Positions 20,682 to 25,997 of a stretch of 25,997 bases of DNA are shown one piece after another. The notes under the pieces were generated by a model. That model was given only the letters and a program-made list of their open reading frames with translations. It was not told where the DNA came from and did not search any database. The position numbers and the translations under genes are program-made. Origin of the DNA: Pseudomonadota bacterium. GTDB taxonomy: Bacteria > Pseudomonadota > Gammaproteobacteria > Burkholderiales > Ferrovaceae. The stretch's first letter is position 1. Each line of letters begins with the position of its first letter. The DNA lies in assembly GCA_021804705.1 (NCBI GenBank), contig JAJZHC010000004.1:1-25997 (forward strand). The letters are read 5' to 3'.

Positions 20682-21383
20682 ATGTCAAACCATCTGTTTA
20701 GCGTGTCAGAACTGGATTCAGGCTACGGGCAGAGCAAGGTGATTCACAAGCTCAACCTGGGCATCGAGAAAAAGGAAATTGTCGCCATCATGGGGCGTAA
20801 CGGCATGGGCAAAACCACGCTGTTCAAAACCCTGATGGGCATCATCCCTTCCATGGGCGGCAGGATTGCCGTGGATGGCGTCCAGCTCGACAACCTGGAA
20901 ACCTACCAGCGCGTCGAGCGCGGCCTCGCCTATGTGCCCCAGGGGCGCATGATCTTTTCCAACATGACGGTGCTGGAGAACATTCAGACCGGGTTGCCGG
21001 CCAGCGCCCGCGGCATCGTGCCGGAAGAGTTGTACGCCCTCTTTCCCGTGCTCTTTGACATGCGCGCGCGCAAGGGCGGCAACCTGTCCGGCGGGCAGCA
21101 GCAGCAACTCGCCATCGCGCGCGCACTGGCCACCAACCCCAAGGTGTTGCTGCTGGATGAACCCACGGAAGGCATCCAGCCCTCCATCATCAAGGACATT
21201 GCCAAGTCCCTGAAGGAAATCCGCAGTCTTCGGGACCTGACCATCGTGGTCTCGGAACAGGTCCTGAGCTTCACCATGGACATTGCCGACCGTTTTTTTG
21301 TCATTGACAAGGGGCGCCTGCTCTACGAGGACGTGCGTGCCAACGTGAATGAAAAAACCATCAACCAGTATCTGTCCATCTAG
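20682..21383 (+). CDS. urtE: Urea ABC transporter ATPase UrtE
   Basis: Second cytosolic ATPase, 233 aa. Walker A is GRNGMGKT (38-45), with Arg-Asn-Gly-Met in place of the LivF Ala-Asn-Gly-Ala, a UrtE trait. It continues with AYVPQGRMIFSNMTVLENIQTGL, signature LSGGQQQQLAIARAL, Walker B VLLLDEPTEGIQPSIIKDIA and the H-loop-like VVSEQVLSFTMDIADRF. GAGAGGA lies before the ATG. It ends the transporter part of the run; 29 bp later fmdA begins with its own strong ribosome site and no terminator is visible between them, so the amidase genes are probably in the same operon. Confidence 0.95.
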   Translation: MSNHLFSVSELDSGYGQSKVIHKLNLGIEKKEIVAIMGRNGMGKTTLFKTLMGIIPSMGGRIAVDGVQLDNLETYQRVERGLAYVPQGRMIFSNMTVLENIQTGLPASARGIVPEELYALFPVLFDMRARKGGNLSGGQQQQLAIARALATNPKVLLLDEPTEGIQPSIIKDIAKSLKEIRSLRDLTIVVSEQVLSFTMDIADRFFVIDKGRLLYEDVRANVNEKTINQYLSI

Positions 21384-21412
21384 TCACAACCCTATTTTTC
21401 AAGGAGCGCACC

Positions 21413-22645
21413 ATGGCTGAAACACTCATCAAAGTTGATCTGAAGCAGTCCCCCTATCAGAACGAAATGGTGCATAACCGCTGGCACCCGGATATTCCCA
21501 TGGCCTGCTGGGTCAAGCCCGGTGACGATTTCATCCTCGAAACCTATGACTGGACCGGGGGCTTCATCAAGAATGACGACAGCGCCGATGATGTTCGCGA
21601 CATCGACCTGTCCATCGTGCACTTTCTCTCGGGGCCGGTGGGCGTTCGCGGGGCCGAGCCGGGCGATTTGCTGGTGGTGGACCTGTTGGACATTGGCGCC
21701 AAGCCGGACAGCCTGTGGGGCTTCAACGGGTTCTTTTCCAAAAAGAACGGAGGCGGGTTTCTCACGGATCATTTTCCCCTGGCCCAGAAATCCATCTGGG
21801 ACATTCAGGGCATGTTCACCAAAAGCCGCCATGTGCCTGGTGTGAACTATGCGGGCCTCATCCACCCCGGCCTGATCGGCTGTCTGCCCGACCCCGCCTT
21901 GTTGTCGAAATGGAACGAGCGCGAAACCGGTTTGATCGCTACAGATCCGGACCGGGTACCACCCCTGGCCAATCCACCCTTTCCCTCCACGGCCCACATG
22001 GGCAAGCTCACGGGTGCTGCCAAAGCGGCTGCCGCAGCCACGGGCGCGCGCACGGTGCCGCCCCGCGAGCACGGCGGCAACTGTGACATCAAGGATCTCT
22101 CCCGGGGTTCAAAGATATACTTCCCGGTCTATGTGGATGGTGCCGGACTGTCCGTGGGTGACCTGCATTTCAGCCAGGGCGATGGCGAGATCACTTTCTG
22201 CGGTGCCATCGAAATGGCCGGCTGGGTCCACATGAAAGTGGATCTGATCAAGGGCGGCATGGCCAAATACGGCATCAAGAATCCCATCTTCAAGCCCAGT
22301 CCCATCACGCCCCATTACAACGACTACCTCATCTTCGAAGGCATTTCCGTGGACGAGTCGGGCAAGCAGTATTACCTGGACGTGAATGTGGCCTACCGGC
22401 AGGCCTGCCTCAACGCCATCGAATACCTGACCAAATTTGGCTACAGCCCGGCCCAGGCCTATTCCATCCTGGGGACAGCACCGGTGCAGGGCCACATCAG
22501 CGGCGTGGTGGATATCCCCAATTCCTGCGCCACCTTGTGGGTGCCCACGCAGATTTTTGATTTCGATATTCGTCCCAATGCCGCGGGCCCGACAAAGTGC
22601 GTCACGACGGGTGTGGACATGCCCATTTCCCGGGATGTGGTGTAG
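21413..22645 (+). CDS. fmdA: Formamidase / acetamidase
   Basis: Hydrolyses formamide and other short amides to ammonia and the carboxylate; cytosolic. The 410-residue protein matches the FmdA_AmdA family length. It begins MAETLIKVDLKQSPYQNEMVHNRWHPDIPMACWVKPGD, where NRWHPDIP is a family hallmark, followed by HFLSGPVGVRGAEPGDLLVVDLLDIG. VPGVNYAGLIHPGLIGCLPDPALL, the PPREHGGNCDIKDLSRGSKIYFPVYVDGAGLSVGD block and the VTTGVDMPISRDVV C-terminus complete it. An excellent AAGGAG is at the right distance from ATG 21413. Placed behind urtABCDE and ahead of fmdB and amiE, it supplies ammonia from imported amides. It is not related to the amiE product downstream, so two unrelated amidases sit in one operon. 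Confidence 0.95.
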   Translation: MAETLIKVDLKQSPYQNEMVHNRWHPDIPMACWVKPGDDFILETYDWTGGFIKNDDSADDVRDIDLSIVHFLSGPVGVRGAEPGDLLVVDLLDIGAKPDSLWGFNGFFSKKNGGGFLTDHFPLAQKSIWDIQGMFTKSRHVPGVNYAGLIHPGLIGCLPDPALLSKWNERETGLIATDPDRVPPLANPPFPSTAHMGKLTGAAKAAAAATGARTVPPREHGGNCDIKDLSRGSKIYFPVYVDGAGLSVGDLHFSQGDGEITFCGAIEMAGWVHMKVDLIKGGMAKYGIKNPIFKPSPITPHYNDYLIFEGISVDESGKQYYLDVNVAYRQACLNAIEYLTKFGYSPAQAYSILGTAPVQGHISGVVDIPNSCATLWVPTQIFDFDIRPNAAGPTKCVTTGVDMPISRDVV

Positions 22646-22647
22646 CC

Positions 22648-22965
22648 ATGCCCACCTACGACTATCACTGTCCCGATTGCGGCGACTTTGAAGCCCGGCG
22701 GGCCATTGCCGAGCGCGATCAACCGCTGTCCTGCCCGGTTTGCAGCGCACCGGCAGGGCGCGTGCTGGTCAGCGCCCCGGCACTGGCGGACATGGCAGGC
22801 GAGGTGCGTCTGGCCATGGCCACCAACGAACGCGCCCGGCATGAACCCAGATTGTCATCGAATCACCGCCACCATGCGGGTTGTGGCTGCGGTGCACGAA
22901 AACCGGTTGCATCCAGCGGGCCGCGCTCCTTTGCCAACAAGCGGCCCTGGATGATCAGTCACTGA
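22648..22965 (+). CDS. FmdB-type zinc-ribbon protein
   Basis: Small 105-residue protein starting MPTYDYHCPDCGDFEA, the universal FmdB opening. Zinc ligands are C8, C11, C29 and C32 (HCPDCG ... LSCPVC). The middle is a basic, flexible stretch with a His/Cys cluster HHAGCGCG (75-82), and the C-terminus RPWMISH is conserved in the family. The start ATG 22648 is 2 bp after the fmdA stop, with 9 bp to amiE. In M. methylotrophus the fmdB product was proposed to regulate formamidase. Binding of DNA, RNA or protein is not proven for the family, so a regulatory or assembly role is inference. The frame open upstream to 22597 belongs to fmdA in another frame. Confidence 0.93.
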   Translation: MPTYDYHCPDCGDFEARRAIAERDQPLSCPVCSAPAGRVLVSAPALADMAGEVRLAMATNERARHEPRLSSNHRHHAGCGCGARKPVASSGPRSFANKRPWMISH

Positions 22966-22974
22966 GAGGAAAAC

Positions 22975-24006
22975 ATGATTCACGGAGATATTTCCAGTAG
23001 CAAGGACACCGTCGGCGTGGCGGTGGTCAATTACAAAATGCCCCGGCTGCATACCAAGGCCGAGGTACTCGACAATGCGCGGGCCATTGCCAGAATGGTG
23101 GAAGGCATGAAGCTGGGGCTGCCCGGCCTTGATCTCGTGATCTTTCCGGAATACAGCACCCACGGGATCATGTACGACAGTCAGGAGATGTACGACACGG
23201 CGGCCACGGTGCCCGGCGAGGAAACCGAGATCTTTGCTGCAGCCTGTCGCAAGGCCCGGGTCTGGGGGGTGTTTTCCCTCACGGGCGAACGTCATGAAAT
23301 GCATCCCCACAAGGCGCCCTACAACACCTTGATCCTCATGAACGATCAGGGAGAGATCGTCCAGAAGTACCGCAAGATCATGCCCTGGGTGCCCATCGAG
23401 GGCTGGTACCCGGGTAACACCACTTACGTGTCTGAGGGTCCCAAGGGGCTCAAGATCAGTCTTATCATTTGTGACGACGGCAATTATCCTGAGATCTGGC
23501 GCGACTGCGCCATGAAAGGTGCCGAATTGATTGTGCGCTGCCAGGGCTACATGTATCCTGCCAAGGAGCAGCAGGTCCTGATCTCCAAGGCCATGGCCTT
23601 TGCCAATAACACCTATGTGGCGGTGGCCAATGCGGCTGGATTTGACGGCGTATATTCCTATTTCGGACATTCGGCGCTCATCGGGTTTGATGGCAGAACC
23701 CTCGGAGAATGTGGCGAGGAAGAAATGGGCATTCAGTATGCCGCCTTGTCCACAAGCCTGATCCGGGATTTTCGTCGCAACGGACAATCTGAAAACCACC
23801 TGTTCAAGCTCCTGCACCGGGGCTATACGGGGCTCATCAACTCAGGTGAAGGTCATCAAGGCGTAGCACCTTGCCCATACGACTTCTACACCCAATGGGT
23901 GAACGATCCCGAAGCGACCCGCAAGCGCGTGGAAGCCTTGACACGCCCCATGGTGGGAACTGAGGAGTGTCCCATTGACGGCATCCCCCATCTCAAAACC
24001 ACTTGA
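22975..24006 (+). CDS. amiE: Aliphatic amidase
   Basis: Nitrilase-superfamily amidase that splits acetamide, propionamide and related short amides to acid plus ammonia; hexameric and cytosolic in Pseudomonas. The 343-residue protein is collinear with P. aeruginosa AmiE from GDISSSKDTVGVAVVNYKMP onward. Catalytic E59 (FPEYS), K134 (KYRKIMPW) and C166 (IICDDGNYPEIW) fall at the same numbering. KGAELIVRCQGYMYPAKEQ and NAAGFDGVYSYFGHSA are near-invariant blocks. It is not the AmiF formamidase, whose N-terminus differs. AGAGGA precedes the ATG. Its 3' end carries the ribosome site and start of ureD in another frame. Unlike P. aeruginosa, no amiC/amiR regulators are beside it. Confidence 0.96.
   Translation: MIHGDISSSKDTVGVAVVNYKMPRLHTKAEVLDNARAIARMVEGMKLGLPGLDLVIFPEYSTHGIMYDSQEMYDTAATVPGEETEIFAAACRKARVWGVFSLTGERHEMHPHKAPYNTLILMNDQGEIVQKYRKIMPWVPIEGWYPGNTTYVSEGPKGLKISLIICDDGNYPEIWRDCAMKGAELIVRCQGYMYPAKEQQVLISKAMAFANNTYVAVANAAGFDGVYSYFGHSALIGFDGRTLGECGEEEMGIQYAALSTSLIRDFRRNGQSENHLFKLLHRGYTGLINSGEGHQGVAPCPYDFYTQWVNDPEATRKRVEALTRPMVGTEECPIDGIPHLKTT
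23962..23977 (+). promoter_or_regulatory. Ribosome-binding site and TTG start of ureD inside amiE
   Basis: GAGGAG (23962-23967) lies 7 nt ahead of TTG 23975-23977. This is an ideal Shine-Dalgarno embedded in the amiE coding sequence, and it decides the ureD start because no ATG or GTG precedes the conserved UreD N-terminus. Confidence 0.75.
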
Positions 24007-24865
24007 TGTATCTGGCATAACTCTTGCTCGTGATGTTCCTGCGAGTGGTTGGCAAGCCCGTCTCGCCCTGGCTTTCGAAAATCGGGGCGGCACGACGGTG
24101 TTATCAAGGCGCGAGCATTGGGGCCCCTTGCGGATTCAGAAGCCCTTGTATCCCGAGGGCGCGGAGGTCTGTCACGGCATATTGCTCCATCCGCCCGGCG
24201 GCATTGCCGGGGGAGATGTTCTGGAGATGGAGCTTGCCGTAGGGCAGGGGGCGCACGCCCTCATCACAACGCCCGGGGCCAGCAAGTGGTACCGCAGCCC
24301 CGGGATGCTTGCCACGCAACGGGTCCAGCTGGCGGTTGCGCCGGGCGGGATTCTGGAATGGTTTCCCCAGGAGGCCATCGTGTTCAACGGGGCGCGAGCC
24401 CGAATGGAAACCCGCGTGGCCCTGGCTGCGGATGCCTGTTTTCTGGGTTGGGAGATCACCTGTCTGGGGCGTCGCGCATCGGGAGAGCGTTTTGAAGCCG
24501 GGGTCTTGAACCTCGCGACCTACATCGAGCGCGAGGGACGGCCCCTCTGGATGGAACGCGGCGAGCTGGAGGGTGGCGGACGGTTGCTGCAATCACCGGC
24601 GGGATGGGCCGGCTTTAGCGTCAGCGCAACCTTCCATGCCGTGCATGTCGGCATGGACAGTGCCTGTCTCACGGCCTGTCGTGCCGTTCGCCCTCAGGAA
24701 GAAGGGGCCCGCTTTGGGGTGACGCGTTTTCCCGAGATGCTGGTGGCCCGTTATTTGGGCCATTCCGCCGAAAGCGCACGGAATTGGTGCGTCAACTTGT
24801 GGCGCCACTTGAGGCCGGCCCTGTTGAAGCGCGAAGGGGTGTTACCGCGGATCTGGAGTACTTGA
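23975..24865 (+). CDS. ureD: Urease accessory protein UreD (UreH)
   Basis: Chaperone that binds apo-urease and, with UreF and UreG, delivers nickel. The 296-residue frame shows UreD blocks: WQARLALAFENRGGTTVLSRREHWGPLRIQKPLYPEG, HPPGGIAGGDVLEMEL, TTPGASKWYRS and LEWFPQEAIVFNGA. GWEITCLGRRASGERF and a C-terminal RYLGHSAESARNWCVNLWRHLRP follow. The start must be TTG 23975: the next in-frame GTG would delete the conserved first strand. A GAGGAG sits 7 nt before it. The gene overlaps amiE by 32 bp in a different frame, which ties urease to amidase translation. It is followed 10 bp later by ureA. Confidence 0.94.
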   Translation: MTASPISKPLDVSGITLARDVPASGWQARLALAFENRGGTTVLSRREHWGPLRIQKPLYPEGAEVCHGILLHPPGGIAGGDVLEMELAVGQGAHALITTPGASKWYRSPGMLATQRVQLAVAPGGILEWFPQEAIVFNGARARMETRVALAADACFLGWEITCLGRRASGERFEAGVLNLATYIEREGRPLWMERGELEGGGRLLQSPAGWAGFSVSATFHAVHVGMDSACLTACRAVRPQEEGARFGVTRFPEMLVARYLGHSAESARNWCVNLWRHLRPALLKREGVLPRIWST

Positions 24866-24875
24866 TGGAGAAATC

Positions 24876-25178
24876 ATGGAACTGACGCCCAGAGAGAAAG
24901 ACAAGTTGCTCATCTTCACGGCGGGACTGCTTGCCGAGCGTCGTCGCGCGCGCGGCTTGAAACTGAACTACCCCGAGGCCGTGGCGCTGATCAGTGCAGC
25001 GGTGCTGGAAGGGGCGCGGGATGGCATGACCGTGGCCCAGCTGATGAGTTATGGCAGTACCCTGCTGAGTCGCGAGGAAGTGATGGAAGGCGTGGCCGAG
25101 ATGATCCCGGACATTCAGGTGGAGGCCACGTTTCCCGACGGCACCAAGCTTGTCACCGTTCACCATCCCATTGTGTGA
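24876..25178 (+). CDS. ureA: Urease gamma subunit
   Basis: Smallest structural subunit of urease, exactly 100 residues as usual. It begins MELTPREKDKLLIFTAGLLAERRRARGLKLNYPEA, then VALISAAVLEGARDGMTVAQLMSYG, and ends with EVMEGVAEMIPDIQVEATFPDGTKLVTVHHPIV. GGAG lies 6 nt before the ATG. UreA is separate here, not fused to UreB as in Helicobacter, and is followed 8 bp later by ureB. Urease converts urea to ammonia and carbonate using a dinickel site that resides in UreC, which is outside the window. Confidence 0.98.
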   Translation: MELTPREKDKLLIFTAGLLAERRRARGLKLNYPEAVALISAAVLEGARDGMTVAQLMSYGSTLLSREEVMEGVAEMIPDIQVEATFPDGTKLVTVHHPIV

Positions 25179-25186
25179 GGCTCCCG

Positions 25187-25492
25187 ATGATTCCAGGCGA
25201 AATGATCACTGAACCAGGAGAAATCGAACTCAATGTGGGGCGCCGGACGGTGAGGCTTGAGATTGCCAATAGCGGCGATCGGCCCATCCAGGTGGGTTCT
25301 CATTATCACTTTTTCGAGACCAACGCCGCCCTGGTGTTTGCGCGCGATGCGGCGCGCGGCATGCGCCTCGACATTGCGGCAGGCACGGCGGTGCGTTTCG
25401 AGCCGGGTCAGACACGCACCGTCGACCTGGTGGAAATGGCCGGTGATCGGGAGATTTACGGGTTTTTGGGTCATGTCATGGGGGCATTATGA
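25187..25492 (+). CDS. ureB: Urease beta subunit
   Basis: Structural urease subunit, 101 residues from ATG 25187 (MIPGEMITEPGEIELNVGRR), the standard length. An in-frame GTG at 25175 would only add MRLP and overlap ureA. Hallmarks are SGDRPIQVGSHYHFFETNAAL, the ARGMRLDIAAGTAVRFEPGQTRTVDLVEMAGDREIYGF block, and a short C-terminus. It overlaps the following membrane gene as ATGA. In the common ureABC order ureC follows directly; here a HupE/UreJ gene is inserted. Confidence 0.97.
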   Translation: MIPGEMITEPGEIELNVGRRTVRLEIANSGDRPIQVGSHYHFFETNAALVFARDAARGMRLDIAAGTAVRFEPGQTRTVDLVEMAGDREIYGFLGHVMGAL

Positions 25493-25997
25493 AAAAGGTA
25501 AACGTAATTTTCCTGGCGGGGGCCCTGCTGTTGCCCAGTCTTGTGTGGGCCCATCCGGGTCACGGCGAAGCCGGGCTTCTGGGCGGGCTCTCGCATCCCT
25601 TCAGCGGGCTGGACCATGTGCTGGGGATGCTGGCCGTGGGCATCTGGGCCGCGCGGAACAACGGTTGGGGGCGCTGGCATGTGCCGGCGGCCTTTCTGGG
25701 CGGCATGATGGGTGGGGCCCTCCTGGGTTTTGATGGATTGGTGCCGCCCCATCTGGAGTCTGCCGTGACGGCTACGGTGGTGGTTTCGGTGCTGATGGCC
25801 ACCCTGGCTACACGCCTGCCCCTCGCAGCCAAGGTGGCCATGGCCGCAACCTTTGCGCTGTTCCACGGGCTGGCCCATGGCGCGGAGATTCCGGCACTGG
25901 CCTCCCCCGGCGCCTATGCGGCGGGCTTTCTTGCGGCCACCGCGCTGCTTCTGGCCTTGGGGGTAGGGTTGGGACATCTTGCCCGACAAACCAGAAA
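25489..25997 (+). CDS. ureJ: HupE/UreJ-family membrane protein (cut by window edge)
   Basis: Probable nickel (or cobalt) permease or metal-sensing membrane protein that accompanies urease and hydrogenase genes. The ATG overlaps the ureB stop (ATGA). About 169 codons are visible and no stop is met before the edge. A Sec-type signal (MKKVNVIFLAGALLLPSLVWA, cut before residue 22) is followed by the His-rich mature N-terminus HPGHGEAG. HPFSGLDHVLGMLAVGIWA is the HupE signature, and FALFHGLAHGAEIP, in a later helix, is the second conserved His cluster. Several hydrophobic helices separate these. The family is normally about 190-200 aa, so only the last 20-30 residues are missing. Nickel transport is inferred from family and context. 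Confidence 0.92.
   Translation, partial: MKKVNVIFLAGALLLPSLVWAHPGHGEAGLLGGLSHPFSGLDHVLGMLAVGIWAARNNGWGRWHVPAAFLGGMMGGALLGFDGLVPPHLESAVTATVVVSVLMATLATRLPLAAKVAMAATFALFHGLAHGAEIPALASPGAYAAGFLAATALLLALGVGLGHLARQTR

Overview
The window reads as chromosomal DNA of a Betaproteobacterium. This is an inference from gene order and protein families: a fis-dusB-purH-purD operon, a divergent lgt/ilvD pair, a trimeric-type porin, and an amide/urea cluster resembling the fmd genes of Methylophilus methylotrophus. The sequence is GC-rich and almost fully coding. I see no tRNA, rRNA, CRISPR array, prophage or complete insertion sequence.

Region 1 (1-5841, minus strand) holds housekeeping genes read right to left: polA, then dusB-fis-purH-purD. 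The last four overlap or nearly touch. PurD runs off the left edge.

Region 2 (5884-10742, plus strand) is a tight run of an orphan XdhC/IorA-type [2Fe-2S] protein, hemF, and livH-livM-livG-livF, a branched-chain amino-acid type ABC importer. Its likely substrate-binding lipoprotein faces it convergently (10761-11912) and is preceded in its own operon by a small cytochrome c (11919-12233).

Region 3 (12368-14907) is lgt (minus) divergent from ilvD (plus).

Region 4 (15009-25997) is a nitrogen-scavenging island. An outer-membrane porin is divergent from urtABCDE (urea/short-chain amide ABC importer), followed by fmdA (formamidase/acetamidase), an fmdB-like zinc-ribbon gene, amiE (aliphatic amidase), ureD, ureA, ureB and a HupE/UreJ membrane protein cut by the right edge. 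Together these would carry urea and small amides across both membranes, hydrolyse amides to ammonia plus carboxylate, and split urea. UreC and the remaining accessory genes must lie beyond the window.

The main structure not explained by genes is a small dispersed palindrome, GGGGTCTGWCCCC, present six times between 4951 and 14931. One copy lies inside polA at an interdomain linker, one at the livM/livG junction inside the annotated LivG N-terminus, and one forms an intrinsic-terminator-like hairpin for the porin gene. Two form an inverted pair upstream of the cytochrome gene and one sits at the end of livF. Other structures are a three-tier 67-bp inverted repeat between ilvD and the porin, a 10-bp-arm hairpin between urtA and urtB, a 12-bp promoter sequence shared by dusB and lgt, and a TTG start for ureD inside amiE with a strong Shine-Dalgarno.
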